A stretch of 64,000 nt of DNA, taken from the NCBI GenBank assembly GCA_965215055.1, contig OZ244046.1:930001-994000 (forward strand), written 5' to 3'. Below, in pieces: positions 27,162 through 36,469 of this stretch (its first letter is position 1; the number at the start of each line of letters is the position of its first letter). Both the position numbers and the translations under genes were made by a program. Source of the DNA: G965215055 sp965215055. Its GTDB lineage: Bacteria; Pseudomonadota; Gammaproteobacteria; UBA4575. The notes below the pieces were generated by a model. The model made no database searches. It was not told the DNA's origin and saw nothing but the letters and a program-made list of their open reading frames with translations.

Positions 27162-30110
27162 GTGACCAGCCTCAAGATCAGCGAAGCCGGCTCAGTCCAG
27201 TTCCCCATGGTTCGCCATGCGGCGGAGATCGGCTGGACACCGATTTCACCGGAAGAAGCACTGCGAAAACGTGGTGACGCGGCTGGAATGCTGTTTCGCA
27301 GTGAACTCCGGGCGGCACTCCGGCAATTCAATCCCTGGATGACGGATGACGCCGTTCGCGCTGCTTTTGAAAAAATCGAGGCATTACCGCCAACGATTGA
27401 AGGTAACCGGGAAATGCTGGCCTGGGTGCGCGGTGAGCGACAGTGGCATGACGAGAACGAGGATCGCCAGCGGCGCGTCCAGCTTGTCGATTTTGACAAA
27501 CCGAGTGCCAATACGCTTCACGTAACCTGGGAATGGAAACTCAAGCCCCCGGCTCGCAAGGGTAATCGCGCGGACGCGATGTTCATTGTCAATGGCGTAC
27601 CAGTCGCTATCGTAGAGCACAAAAACCCGAAAGATGCGGATGCGATTGAACGAGGCATCGCGCAATTGAAGCGCTACGAGTCGGAAACGCCCGAGTTGAT
27701 GGCTGCACCGCAGCTTTTCAACGTCACGCACCTCCTTGAATACTGGTATGGCGTTACCTGGAACGTCTCGCAGCGTTTCATGGCGCGCTGGAAGGAACAA
27801 CCGGAAGAGAGTTACCGGTTCGCCGTCCAATCCTTTTTCGAGCCGACTGATTTCCTGCGCACGCTGCGGGACTGGGTGCTGTTCTACGTCGAGGATGGCG
27901 AGACGCGAAAATCCGTGCTGCGTCAACATCAGCGCAGTGCGGTTGACTGCATCATCGAGCGCTGCGGAGAGACAGAAAAGCAACGTGGCCTGATCTGGCA
28001 CACACAAGGCTCCGGCAAGACTTTTACGTTGCTAACCGCTGCCCGACTGATCCTGGAACGCAAGGATCAATTCCGTACGCCGACGGTGATCGTGGTGGTA
28101 GATCGAACAGAGCTTGAGGGACAACTCAAGGGATGGGTAGAGAGGCTGCTCGGTGAGATGCAACAACAGGATATCGCGGTATGGAACGCAACTTCCAAGG
28201 CCAAACTTCGGGAGCTGCTCCAGACCGACAAGCGCGGCCTGATCCTGTCCATGATTCACAAGTTCGAGAACATCGAGAAGGACGCCAACGTTCGCGACAA
28301 CATTTACGTGTTCATTGACGAGGCGCATCGCTCGGTCGCCAGGGAGCTCGGTACCTACCTGATGGCAGCGTTACCGAACTCGACCATTATCGGCTTCACC
28401 GGTACGCCGATTGCCAAGACCGCGCACGGGGAAGGCACCTTCAAGATATTTGGTGCCGAGGACGAACAAGGATATCTTGACAAGTACACCATTGCCGAGT
28501 CCATCGAGGACAAGACGACACTGCCGATCCGCCATAGCATGGCACCGGGCAAGATGACGGTGCCGGCAGAACAGTTGGACAAGGAGTTTTTTGAACTGGC
28601 CGAGGCGGAAGACGTCACTGACGTTGAGGAACTCAACAAGGTTCTCAAAAAAGCGGTCGGCCTGCGTACTTTCCTGACGGCCGATGACCGTGTCGAGAAG
28701 GTCGCTGCATACGTCGCCAAACATTTCCGGGAAAACGTGGCGCCGCTCGGTTACAAGGCGTTCCTGGTGGGTGTAAACCGTGAAGCCTGCGCCAGGTACA
28801 AGCAGGCACTTGACAAGCTGCTGCCGCCTGAATGGACGGCACCGGTTTATACTGAAAACGCCACTGACGTGGTCGAACGCCCGCTGGTTGCAGAGTTGCA
28901 GCTTTCGTCAGAACGCGAGGCGGACGTGCGCCTGATGTTCAAGAAGGCAGACGAGAATCCAAAAATTCTTATCGTTACGGACAAGCTGCTCACGGGCTTT
29001 GATGCACCACTGCTCTATTGCATGTATCTCGACAAGCCGATGCGCGATCACGTGCTCCTGCAGGCGATCGCACGTGTAAACCGCCCCCACGTAAACGCGG
29101 ACGGTACTGCCAAGAAAATTGGCTTGATTGTCGATTTTATCGGCGTGCTGCGTGAATTGAGAAAGGCGTTGCAATTCGATTCCGCCGACGTGAGCGGCGT
29201 GATTGAAGACCTCGACCTGTTGATGCAGGACTTCCATGACAAGATTGCGCAGGCGAAGGAGAGCTATCTCCGCGAAGATGAAACAAGCGGTGGTAAAGAT
29301 GAGCGCCTGGAGAAGATTATCTACGGACGCTTTCTGAACCCGGAGTCACGCAAGGCGTTCTTCGAGGCTTACAAGGAGATTGAAGCACTTTGGGAAATCC
29401 TGTCGCCCTCGCCGGAATTGCGTGATCACATCATGACTTTCAAGCAACTTGCACAGCTCTATGCCGCCGTGAAAAACGCCTATGCGAGTAACGTCAATTA
29501 CGTGGCAGACCTGGCCAGCAAGACACGCCTCATGGTGCAGGAAAGCGCGGTACAGGAAGGTCTTGGGTACCAGGTAAAAACGGTGACGTTTAACGTGAGT
29601 ACTCTCAGATCACTCCAAAATGAACCGGGTTCTGATGAAGCCAAGGTGTTCAACCTGGTGCGCGGTCTTCGCAAGGAGATCAAGGATGAGCCGGACCTGG
29701 CGCCCGTACTTCTGCCTTTGAAGGAGCGTGCCGAGCAAATCCTCAAGGACCTGGAGGATCGTAAAACGACCGGGCTTGAGGCGATGGATTTGCTGGCTGA
29801 ACTCGCCAAAGAAAATGAAACGACTGTCAAGGCCACGAAAGAAAGCGGGCTTTCACCCCGTGCCTTTGGCGTTCATTTGAAACTGAAAGACGATGCAGCC
29901 CTGGAAGCCGCGGGTATATCAACGCTGGACCTGGCACGGGAAACTGAATCACTCCTTGACCGTTTTCCCAACGCGGCTCTCAACGCCGACGAGCGACGGC
30001 GGTTGCGTGCCGCCCTCTACAAACCGCTCCTGCAATTGGACAAGGATGAGCGGGGTCGCATCGTTGAGCTCGTGCTTAAGATTATCCTGGATACGGATGG
30101 CGAAGCGTAA
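27162..30110 (+). CDS. hsdR: HsdR, type I restriction endonuclease and translocase subunit
   Basis: The 982-residue protein has an N-terminal nuclease domain (about 40-230, with [12 protein letters not shown] and [11 protein letters not shown], the latter fitting the acidic-ExK nuclease core), SF2 translocase motifs from residue 270 ([32 protein letters not shown], and LLTGFDAP with QAIARVNRP), and a C-terminal helical domain. It cuts unmodified DNA at a distance after ATP-driven translocation. The start is GTG at 27162, supported by the duplicated start region upstream; an in-frame extension to 27069 runs through the junction structure and is unlikely. The 3' end overlaps the next gene by 14 bases. 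Confidence 0.94.
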   Translation: MTSLKISEAGSVQFPMVRHAAEIGWTPISPEEALRKRGDAAGMLFRSELRAALRQFNPWMTDDAVRAAFEKIEALPPTIEGNREMLAWVRGERQWHDENEDRQRRVQLVDFDKPSANTLHVTWEWKLKPPARKGNRADAMFIVNGVPVAIVEHKNPKDADAIERGIAQLKRYESETPELMAAPQLFNVTHLLEYWYGVTWNVSQRFMARWKEQPEESYRFAVQSFFEPTDFLRTLRDWVLFYVEDGETRKSVLRQHQRSAVDCIIERCGETEKQRGLIWHTQGSGKTFTLLTAARLILERKDQFRTPTVIVVVDRTELEGQLKGWVERLLGEMQQQDIAVWNATSKAKLRELLQTDKRGLILSMIHKFENIEKDANVRDNIYVFIDEAHRSVARELGTYLMAALPNSTIIGFTGTPIAKTAHGEGTFKIFGAEDEQGYLDKYTIAESIEDKTTLPIRHSMAPGKMTVPAEQLDKEFFELAEAEDVTDVEELNKVLKKAVGLRTFLTADDRVEKVAAYVAKHFRENVAPLGYKAFLVGVNREACARYKQALDKLLPPEWTAPVYTENATDVVERPLVAELQLSSEREADVRLMFKKADENPKILIVTDKLLTGFDAPLLYCMYLDKPMRDHVLLQAIARVNRPHVNADGTAKKIGLIVDFIGVLRELRKALQFDSADVSGVIEDLDLLMQDFHDKIAQAKESYLREDETSGGKDERLEKIIYGRFLNPESRKAFFEAYKEIEALWEILSPSPELRDHIMTFKQLAQLYAAVKNAYASNVNYVADLASKTRLMVQESAVQEGLGYQVKTVTFNVSTLRSLQNEPGSDEAKVFNLVRGLRKEIKDEPDLAPVLLPLKERAEQILKDLEDRKTTGLEAMDLLAELAKENETTVKATKESGLSPRAFGVHLKLKDDAALEAAGISTLDLARETESLLDRFPNAALNADERRRLRAALYKPLLQLDKDERGRIVELVLKIILDTDGEA

Positions 30111-30405
30111 CGAGCAGCGGGAGGCGATCTGTGACCGCGTTGAATACTGGGCACGGCGGTTGAACGTCCGACCGCGGGTGGTTCGCGTTCGGCACATGAC
30201 GCGCAAGTGGGGTTCGTGCTCGACGTCGGGCGTCATTACCCTGGCTGCTGACCTGATCGATCAGAGTTCAAGCTTCCGGGACTTTGTCATTGCACATGAG
30301 TTGCTGCACCTGCGCGTACCCAATCACGGGAAGCTCTTCAAGGCGTTGATGACGGCTCATCTGCCCGACTGGAAAAGGCACGACGTAGAGAGGTGTCGCA
30401 CCTGA
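30097..30405 (+). CDS. YgjP-like metallopeptidase (DUF45/M48-type) of the restriction operon
   Basis: The 102-residue protein contains the zinc-protease motif [15 protein letters not shown], an HExxH with a third ligand His downstream, and the preceding [17 protein letters not shown] stretch typical of the YgjP/DUF45 family. It starts inside the hsdR coding sequence (14-base overlap), so it belongs to the type I operon, where such genes are a recurrent neighbour. Whether it processes HsdR or another target is unknown. It is shorter than stand-alone YgjP proteins (about 230 residues), keeping mainly the C-terminal catalytic half. Confidence 0.85.
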   Translation: MAKRNEQREAICDRVEYWARRLNVRPRVVRVRHMTRKWGSCSTSGVITLAADLIDQSSSFRDFVIAHELLHLRVPNHGKLFKALMTAHLPDWKRHDVERCRT

Positions 30406-30479
30406 TTCCCTCGCCCGGAAAGTCGCGTAAAAAAGTGGATTCTGCTATGGTTAGGGGAAAGGGTGTGTGAGGAGATCAA

Positions 30480-31046
30480 GTGAAGTTCTGTAGTAACTGT
30501 GGTTCTGCGGAAATATCATTAGCAGTGCCCAAGGGCGATAATCGACCGCGTTTTGTGTGCGCATCCTGCCAGCAGATCTTTTATCAAAATCCGAAAATCG
30601 TAGCCGGCTGCATCGCCGAGTGGCAAGACAAGATCCTGATGTGCAAGCGCGCGATCGAGCCGCGTCACGGCAAGTGGACGCTGCCGGCGGGGTTCATGGA
30701 AAACGAGGAGACGGTACACGAGGCCGCACTGCGCGAAACACACGAGGAGGCAAGCGCGAAGGCCGTGAATTTAAGCCTGTACACGGTGTATAACCTTCCG
30801 CATATCAACCAGGTCTACGTGATATTTCGCGGCGAACTGGTGGGAGGTTGCGCAAGCCCCGGGGAGGAGAGTTCGGAAGTTGCACTGATGGAGGAAAAGG
30901 ATATTCCCTGGCGCGAGATTGCCTTTCCCGTTATCAGGGAGAGTCTCGAATTATATTTTGAAGACAGGCGCAATCATGCCTTTACCCTGCATTACGGGGA
31001 CATGCGCCGGTTGCCAAACCGATCCTACGAGATCAAGCGTTACTGA
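30480..31046 (+). CDS. Nudix hydrolase with N-terminal zinc ribbon
   Basis: The 188-residue protein starts with a zinc-ribbon (CSNCG near residue 4, CASCQQIF near 29) followed by a Nudix domain with box GFMENEETVHEAALRETHEE (about 63-82), which fits GX5EX7REUXEE. Related proteins hydrolyse ADP-ribose, NADH or similar nucleoside diphosphates. The start is GTG at 30480, with GAGGAG about 6 bases upstream. It is the first core-type gene right of the restriction island and converges on bolA. Confidence 0.88.
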   Translation: MKFCSNCGSAEISLAVPKGDNRPRFVCASCQQIFYQNPKIVAGCIAEWQDKILMCKRAIEPRHGKWTLPAGFMENEETVHEAALRETHEEASAKAVNLSLYTVYNLPHINQVYVIFRGELVGGCASPGEESSEVALMEEKDIPWREIAFPVIRESLELYFEDRRNHAFTLHYGDMRRLPNRSYEIKRY

Positions 31047-31055
31047 TACGGGCCG

Positions 31056-31373
31056 TCAGCCTGCCTTTGAGCCGCCGAGACAAGGCGGGGATTTTCTTAT
31101 CGCGCCGTTTTTTTCCTGCCATTCCGCAGGCGTCAAAGTATGCAGGGAAAGCGCGTGTACCGGCCCTGCCAGTTCTTCTTTCAACAGTTGATTGAGTTCC
31201 CGGTGCCGCGCAACCAGTGTCTTGTCCTCGAACCGGCTGCTTACCACGGTTACCTTGAAGTGTGACTCGGCATCGGCAGGGACGTTGTGCATGTGGCTCT
31301 CGTTGGCAACTTCCAGAAAGACGGGTTGCAACGTGTCCTGAATTTTACGTTCAATAGCAGTTTGTATCGTCAT
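31056..31373 (-). CDS. bolA: BolA family protein
   Basis: The 105-residue protein from ATG 31373 has the BolA fold: MTIQTAIERKIQDTLQPVFL, the loop SHMHNVPADAESHFKVTVVS, RHRELNQLLKEEL and the C-terminal HALSLHTLTPAEW. BolA proteins pair with monothiol glutaredoxins in iron-sulfur trafficking and affect morphology and transcription. An upstream in-frame ATG at 31436 would overlap the end of tatD and adds no conserved sequence. Confidence 0.92.
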   Translation of the reverse strand: MTIQTAIERKIQDTLQPVFLEVANESHMHNVPADAESHFKVTVVSSRFEDKTLVARHRELNQLLKEELAGPVHALSLHTLTPAEWQEKNGAIRKSPPCLGGSKAG

Positions 31374-31428
31374 GGCAGGTTTATAGCAGTTTCCGTTTGA
31401 GTGAAGTATACACCGGTAAGGGTAGTTT

Positions 31429-32244
31429 TTATGCAATGGAGAAGAATTTGAGGGCGGTTTGCGTGGTTTCGAGGGCGGCCTGTTCCGCAGAGGTGCCGCG
31501 ACATTTCGCTACCGTAGCCAATACGTGAGGCAGGTAACAGGGTTCATTGCGCCTGTCCCTGGGCCGGGGAAATCCGGCGGATAATTCCCCGGTTGTAACG
31601 GGCAGGTCCTTGGGTAACAGGTAGGGTGCATCGGTTTCTATCATCAAGCGATTTTTGGGAATGTGCCTGATAATGTCGTGCAGGTGCCGGCCGCGCTGCG
31701 GATCACAAATCCAGCCGGTGATGCCAATATGGCAGTCCAGGTCGATATAGTGATCAAGTTCTGTTGCGGTGCCCGTGAAGCAATGTACTGCAACCTTGTC
31801 GAGTTGTTTTCGATACCGGGCCAGTAGTTGCGTGAAGTCCCGGTGCGCGTCACGCACGTGCAGAAAAATAGGCATGGCAAGTTCTGCGGCAAGCTCAAGC
31901 TGGGCCTGGAAGGCAAGTTTCTGTTCGGCGGGAGTGGAGTAGTTGCGATTAAAGTCCAGGCCGGCTTCACCAATCGCAACCACGTTTTCATGCCCGGCGA
32001 GCCTGCGCAGTTGCAGCAGGGTTTCATCCGTCCATTCTTTGGCGAGGTGCGGGTGAACGCCCGCAGTCGAGTACATGCCCTCGTATCGTGCAGACAGTTG
32101 CAGCGCGTGTTCGCTGTCTTTCACGCTGGAGCCGGTGAGTATGAAACGTTTCACTCCCGCCTGCCGGGCGCGTTCGACTACTTCGGTTTCGTCATCACGA
32201 AAAGCAGGACTCGTAAAGTTGAAGCACGTGTCTACCAGTTCCAC
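31429..32244 (-). CDS. tatD: TatD, metal-dependent DNase/exonuclease
   Basis: The 271-residue TIM-barrel hydrolase matches TatD itself rather than its YcfH/YjjV paralogues: the opening motif is DTCFNFTSPAF instead of DxHxH, then GVHPH, AIGEAGLDFNRNYSTP, FLHVRDAH, VHCFTGT and LMIETDAPYLLPKDL. It degrades 3' DNA ends and takes part in oxidative-damage repair. It lies between bolA and trhO, all leftwards and closely spaced. Confidence 0.92.
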   Translation of the reverse strand: MELVDTCFNFTSPAFRDDETEVVERARQAGVKRFILTGSSVKDSEHALQLSARYEGMYSTAGVHPHLAKEWTDETLLQLRRLAGHENVVAIGEAGLDFNRNYSTPAEQKLAFQAQLELAAELAMPIFLHVRDAHRDFTQLLARYRKQLDKVAVHCFTGTATELDHYIDLDCHIGITGWICDPQRGRHLHDIIRHIPKNRLMIETDAPYLLPKDLPVTTGELSAGFPRPRDRRNEPCYLPHVLATVAKCRGTSAEQAALETTQTALKFFSIA

Positions 32245-32252
32245 TTTTTACC

Positions 32253-33038
32253 TTATGCCGAACCGGCGCACGCTGCGCAGAATTGTTCTTCGTTCTCTTG
32301 CAGGGAGGCCTGACAACTGCGACAGAGCCTTGCACAGGTTGGATGAAGTCGGCTGTCCAGGCTGATGCGCTCATCAAAGACGAAACAGTCTCCATGCCAA
32401 TAATCACTACCGAAAGTTGACAGGTAGTCGAGTATGCCTCCCTTGAGCTGGAATACCCGGTCAAACCCCTGCCCGGCGATAAAGGGCGCGCCTTTTTCAC
32501 AGCGAATGCCGCCCGTGCAGAAGGTGACGATCGGCTTTTCTCTCGGAATATCTGCAAGCCTGTCGATGGAGTTGCCAAGTTCCCTGAAATGTTTCAGCCC
32601 CAGGTGCCGCGCGTCATTGAAGCTGCCAAGTTCGTGCTCGAAGTCGTTGCGCAAATCCAGCAGGGTAAAGTCCCTGCCCTGGTCCAGCCACTGCTTCAAG
32701 GTGGTACTTGTCACGTATGGTGCGCCAGTGCGGGTTCCGGCGGTGGCGACCAGTTCGTCACGGATTTTAATCAGCAGGCGTTTGAACGGAACCATTGATG
32801 AGTACGTGGAGTTGAGCAGCAGGTGCTGAAAACCACATTTTGATTTTATCTGCCGGATGGCAAAGTCGACGTCCGCCTGGCTGCCGGCAAGGCTCACGTT
32901 GATCCCTTCGGGGCTGATAAACATGGTGCCCTTCAGGTGCGTCTGGTCGCCTATGGCCTGTAGCTGCCCGTGCACTGATTCGACGTCATCAACTTCGGCG
33001 AATTGATAACCGGCAACGTTGGTTACTTGTTCGTACAT
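32253..33038 (-). CDS. trhO: TrhO (YceA), tRNA uridine-34 hydroxylase
   Basis: The 261-residue protein has the YceA/UPF0176 layout: an N-terminal domain with TMFISPEGINVSLAGSQADV, a rhodanese domain (about 120-220) with active-site loop CTGGIRCEKGAPF, and a short C-terminal cysteine-rich tail (CARLCRSCQASL, EQFCAAC). The family makes 5-hydroxyuridine at tRNA position 34 using oxygen. It is at the short end of the family's length (about 260-350). Confidence 0.88.
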   Translation of the reverse strand: MYEQVTNVAGYQFAEVDDVESVHGQLQAIGDQTHLKGTMFISPEGINVSLAGSQADVDFAIRQIKSKCGFQHLLLNSTYSSMVPFKRLLIKIRDELVATAGTRTGAPYVTSTTLKQWLDQGRDFTLLDLRNDFEHELGSFNDARHLGLKHFRELGNSIDRLADIPREKPIVTFCTGGIRCEKGAPFIAGQGFDRVFQLKGGILDYLSTFGSDYWHGDCFVFDERISLDSRLHPTCARLCRSCQASLQENEEQFCAACAGSA

Positions 33039-33123
33039 GGTCGATAAAGAGATAAGGGGTGCACAATAATTCTACATTTTGCATGATTTTCCTGCATAAT
33101 TTTTACGGCATGAACAAGGCACG

Positions 33124-33543
33124 ATGAGCAGAATGAACGTCATTACACCTATTGCAAACGGGCCGCTGCATATTACCGGTACGCTTGAGCTGAAGGACGG
33201 CAACGGCGAGTTGCTGGAGAAGACGGAGGAGTTGTACCTGTGCCGCTGTGGACACTCCGAAAACAAGCCTTATTGTGACGGCCGGCACAAGAAAAATAAT
33301 TTTCAGGATGACGGCAGGTTCAAGAAGCCGCCTGCTTCAGAAGAGGACTTGCGCAACGAGGGACTTTTGGAGATCAAGGTGCAAGCCAACGGCCCATTGA
33401 TTTTCAGGGGCGCGGCATGTATCCAGGATACGGCGCAACAAAAGATCATGCGCAAGGTGGGTGGCTTGTGTCGCTGCCAGCAAAGTAGTAACCGCCCCTT
33501 TTGTGACGGCACTCACGCCAAGATAGGGTTTGTTGCGGAATAG
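33124..33543 (+). CDS. Tandem CDGSH iron-sulfur domain protein
   Basis: The 139-residue protein has two CDGSH-type [2Fe-2S] motifs: CRCGHSENKPYCDGRH (about 39-54) and CRCQQSSNRPFCDGTH (about 117-132), each with the 3Cys:1His ligands. The segments before each motif (ANGPLHITG and ANGPLIFRG) repeat, showing internal duplication. Redox or cluster-transfer roles are known for the family; the specific role is unknown. It is divergent from trhO, with 85 bp between. Confidence 0.88.
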   Translation: MSRMNVITPIANGPLHITGTLELKDGNGELLEKTEELYLCRCGHSENKPYCDGRHKKNNFQDDGRFKKPPASEEDLRNEGLLEIKVQANGPLIFRGAACIQDTAQQKIMRKVGGLCRCQQSSNRPFCDGTHAKIGFVAE

Positions 33544-33564
33544 GCGGTTGCAGCGCGCCTGTTT

Positions 33565-34086
33565 CTAGAAATCGCTGGTAGAGGTAAATAACCCTACGCG
33601 CAGTTCCCTGGCAGAATAGATTTGTCTGCCGTCAACGGACATTACGCCGTCGGCAATGCCCATCGTTGCGCCTCGCTTGACTACTTTTTTGACGTCAAGC
33701 TGGTAGTTGATCTTTTTGGCCTCGGGCAGTACCTGGCCCGTAAAACGCACTTCATTTACACCTAATGCCCGGCCCCTGCCCAGGCCGCCCTGCCAGGCAA
33801 TAAAAAATCCCAGTAATTGCCACATTGCATCCAGGCCCAGGCAACCGGGCATGACGGGGTCTCCGGGAAAGTGGCAATCGAAAAACCACGAGCCGGGCCT
33901 GATATCCAGTTCGGCCTGAATTTCGCCGTGATTGTAATGACCGCCGTCGCCCGTGATGCGGGTGATCCGGTCAACCATAAGCATGTTCGGCATGGGTAGC
34001 TGGGCATTGCCCGGCCCGAACATCTCGCCGCGCGCACAGGCAAGCAGTTCTTCATAGGCGAACGAGTTTTTTGCGGGTGTATGCAA
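33565..34086 (-). CDS. fabA: FabA, 3-hydroxydecanoyl-ACP dehydratase/isomerase
   Basis: The 173-residue enzyme introduces the double bond in unsaturated fatty acid synthesis. Catalytic His is in [10 protein letters not shown] and Asp in [12 protein letters not shown]; the opening [20 protein letters not shown] and [12 protein letters not shown] are FabA-specific. Its partner fabB is not adjacent, though the two often pair. It converges on the CDGSH gene (21 bp between stops). The product opens a path to the unsaturated membrane lipids that AlkB-like enzymes act beside, but no operon link is implied. Confidence 0.95.
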   Translation of the reverse strand: MHTPAKNSFAYEELLACARGEMFGPGNAQLPMPNMLMVDRITRITGDGGHYNHGEIQAELDIRPGSWFFDCHFPGDPVMPGCLGLDAMWQLLGFFIAWQGGLGRGRALGVNEVRFTGQVLPEAKKINYQLDVKKVVKRGATMGIADGVMSVDGRQIYSARELRVGLFTSTSDF

Positions 34087-34315
34087 GTGTTCAGTAGAAC
34101 CGTTGAGGCAAGCCTGTCTTTATCTTCGTTGCCGGGCAATCGAGAGCCCGGATTGGAGACGTCAGCCTTACCAAGTATAACAAAAATAGCGCATAATGGG
34201 GACCGCAGTTGATATCGGCAATGATCTCTTGTGAGAATGCCGCACAGGGAGTGCATTATCCGATAAGAAGTTCACTTAATTTCACGGATTAAAGCCGTAT
34301 ATGGGGAACAAAAAA

Positions 34316-34384
34316 TTCAGATCTTGTACTTTTCAGATCTGGATAACGGTGGTAATATCTGGTAATCGCTACTATAGTAGCGAT
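34316..34384. promoter_or_regulatory. Candidate operator region upstream of alkB
   Basis: The 357-bp spacer 34087-34443 holds two copies of TTCAGATCT (34316-34324 and 34332-34340, 16 bp apart) and a perfect 20-bp palindrome, ATCGCTACTATAGTAGCGAT (34365-34384). A second inverted repeat, TAATTAT/ATAATTA, lies just before the ribosome-binding site. The palindrome looks like a dimeric regulator site controlling the monooxygenase gene. No regulator gene is adjacent. Confidence 0.5.
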
Positions 34385-34443
34385 CTATAGTATAGTTATA
34401 GATGGCGTAATTATAGTTAAAGCATAATTATGAGGTGGTCGTA

Positions 34444-35586
34444 ATGAAGAAGTTTTTAATCAACGCCCGCTATTTTCTGGCGCCTTTACTGATTGTAGCG
34501 GCCCTGTTTGGAGTGCTGGCAGGTGGCCCCTGGTCGTGGGCAGGAGTCGTATTGCTGGGCATGGGAATTATCATAGATACCCTTACCAAGGCACGTACAC
34601 CGGGCGCAGGTCTTGACCAGGATGGCGAGACGTATGGAATCGTGCCGTTGCTGAACGGCACCATGTACGGGATGCTGGGCATATTTATCCTGCTACAGAT
34701 TGCCCTTGCCTGGCGAATATGGCAGTACGTCAACGGCGTGCCGATTGGCGAGACTACCCTGCTGGGAATGACCGTGCAGGACGGTATTACCGGTACCCAG
34801 TTGTTTGGTGCAGTATTTTCAACCGGTATTTTTGCCGGTCTCGGTATTATTTATGGACACGAGCTGGCGCACACCAAGGGTTTCAGTTTTGTGATCGCAC
34901 GCTGGATGATGGGACTAAGTGGCAAGGCACACTTCTGCTATTCCCACGTCTACAACCATCACCTGGAGCTTGGTCACCAGGACGACCCGGCGACTTCGCC
35001 AAGAGGTCGCAGCCTGTTTCTCCACTATCCCTTATCCGGATTTGGGCAAAGCAAGTTCCTGTTCATGATGGAGAAGCAGCGGCTTGAGCGAATTGGCGTA
35101 CCTTTCCTGTCGTGGCAGAACCGCTGGATTCGCGGCTATTTCATGGCTTTGCCGGTCGTGCTGCTGTACTGGTTCGTAGGCGGCTGGCTCGGCTTGCTGT
35201 GCCTGGCAGGTGTATGGATCATGTCCAACTTTGAGCTCGAGGCTCTGAATTACCTGGAGCACTACGGCCTGATTCGTGAAAAAGGTCAACCCATTGACTA
35301 TCGCCACAGCTGGGATAACAGCACGGCGTTTACCAGTTGGTGCTTCATTGAGATTGGACGCCAGGCTGACCATCACGACCGTGGTGAAACCCACTTCTGG
35401 GAGCTGGACGAGGTCGGCGCACCGAATACCGAGCGCGGTTACTTTACCTTGTATGCCCTGGCGTTGTTGCCACCGGTATTCCATGCTTACATGAAGCGCG
35501 AGCTGGCCAAGTGGGACGAGGAAATGGCCAGTGAAGGTGAGCGCAAGATAGCAATGCGCATGAATAAACAGGCGGGTTACGCTTAA
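34444..35586 (+). CDS. AlkB-like membrane di-iron monooxygenase (alkane 1-monooxygenase family)
   Basis: The 380-residue protein has about six transmembrane helices and histidine boxes on the cytoplasmic side: HELAHTKGF, NHHLELGHQDDPATSPRG, NYLEHYGL and RQADHHDRGETHFWEL. These match the AlkB/XylM fold of membrane fatty-acid desaturase-like hydroxylases. The last box, usually RHSDHH in AlkB, has Gln instead of the first His, and the second box also departs from EHxxGHH, so it is a divergent subgroup and alkane as substrate is not certain. ATG 34444 follows GAGGTGG at good distance. No rubredoxin gene is nearby. It is monocistronic, ended by a strong terminator. Confidence 0.8.
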   Translation: MKKFLINARYFLAPLLIVAALFGVLAGGPWSWAGVVLLGMGIIIDTLTKARTPGAGLDQDGETYGIVPLLNGTMYGMLGIFILLQIALAWRIWQYVNGVPIGETTLLGMTVQDGITGTQLFGAVFSTGIFAGLGIIYGHELAHTKGFSFVIARWMMGLSGKAHFCYSHVYNHHLELGHQDDPATSPRGRSLFLHYPLSGFGQSKFLFMMEKQRLERIGVPFLSWQNRWIRGYFMALPVVLLYWFVGGWLGLLCLAGVWIMSNFELEALNYLEHYGLIREKGQPIDYRHSWDNSTAFTSWCFIEIGRQADHHDRGETHFWELDEVGAPNTERGYFTLYALALLPPVFHAYMKRELAKWDEEMASEGERKIAMRMNKQAGYA

Positions 35587-35600
35587 GTTTACCTATCTAC

Positions 35601-35639
35601 CGCCCTTATCCGTAGTAACACGGATAAGGGCGTTTTTTT
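35601..35639 (+). terminator. Rho-independent terminator after the alkB-like gene
   Basis: Perfect 12-bp arms CGCCCTTATCCG (35601-35612) and CGGATAAGGGCG (35621-35632) with an 8-base loop are followed by seven T residues. It is 14 bases after the stop codon. Confidence 0.95.
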
Positions 35640-35704
35640 GCCTGTAATCTTTTTATCACCCGGTTTCAACCGTGCTGACACGTAATATCCTGTAAAATGT
35701 CCTG

Positions 35705-36409
35705 ATGGCTGAAAAACCTGATCCCATGCAACAACCATTGCCCGACGTAGTGAGTACCTTGCAGTCTGCCGATGAGCGCGCCTGGTTTGAGAACGAGCTC
35801 ATTACAAGTCGGCAACGGTTAAGAGATATGCCTAGTCAAGCGAGCAATTTCGAGCGCGCCCGGCTTGAGCTTGACATTGCCCAGGCCCTGGCGGGATTGC
35901 ATCGACTTGACGAAGCCTGGGAGAGCGCACACCCGCTGGTGGGGTTGTTTGTCGCAGAGAAGGAATTCGAGCACGCCGTTCGAGCCTGCCGGGTGTTGTA
36001 CCAGGCCGACCAGGAGTTGTCGATTTCCGCCCTGGGACAAGGTTGCTGGCTGGCCGTGACCTACCCCATCGAGCCGAGCCTGTCGGTCGAGATGCTGCAC
36101 TATATTGTAGATGAGACCCCGGACCAGTCTGATGGTGCCGCAGTAGCAGCCATGGCGGCACACTATATTGCGGATACGCGCACCGGGCACGGGGACCTGA
36201 CGTTTCTCACCATGCAAGTACTGACCAAGGTGGCGAAACGACACCGCAACATTGAAGATGAAGAGTCGATAAAAATCTGGGTCGAGATTCTTGAACTGAA
36301 TGACACGGACAAGTTGTTTACGCGACTGGCAAAAATTATTGACGTAATGGTTGGCGACCAATGGTGGTTTGACCGCGATCAATTACGCGCACAACTGCCC
36401 GTCAACTAG
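35705..36409 (+). CDS. Hypothetical helical-repeat protein (234 aa)
   Basis: The 234-residue soluble acidic protein opens MAEKPDPMQQPLPDVVSTL and has regularly spaced helices (ERARLELDIAQALAGLHRLD, FEHAVRACRVLYQADQEL) suggesting a TPR-like superhelix. No catalytic motif or membrane segment is visible. I do not recognise the family. It lies between the alkB-like terminator and the HAD gene, both rightwards, with a 60-bp gap to the latter. Confidence 0.65.
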   Translation: MAEKPDPMQQPLPDVVSTLQSADERAWFENELITSRQRLRDMPSQASNFERARLELDIAQALAGLHRLDEAWESAHPLVGLFVAEKEFEHAVRACRVLYQADQELSISALGQGCWLAVTYPIEPSLSVEMLHYIVDETPDQSDGAAVAAMAAHYIADTRTGHGDLTFLTMQVLTKVAKRHRNIEDEESIKIWVEILELNDTDKLFTRLAKIIDVMVGDQWWFDRDQLRAQLPVN

Positions 36410-36469
36410 TTGCGTAACATTCAAACCCGGATGCAAGAGTAGTAAAAACAACAGCAAGGAAACAAGAAC

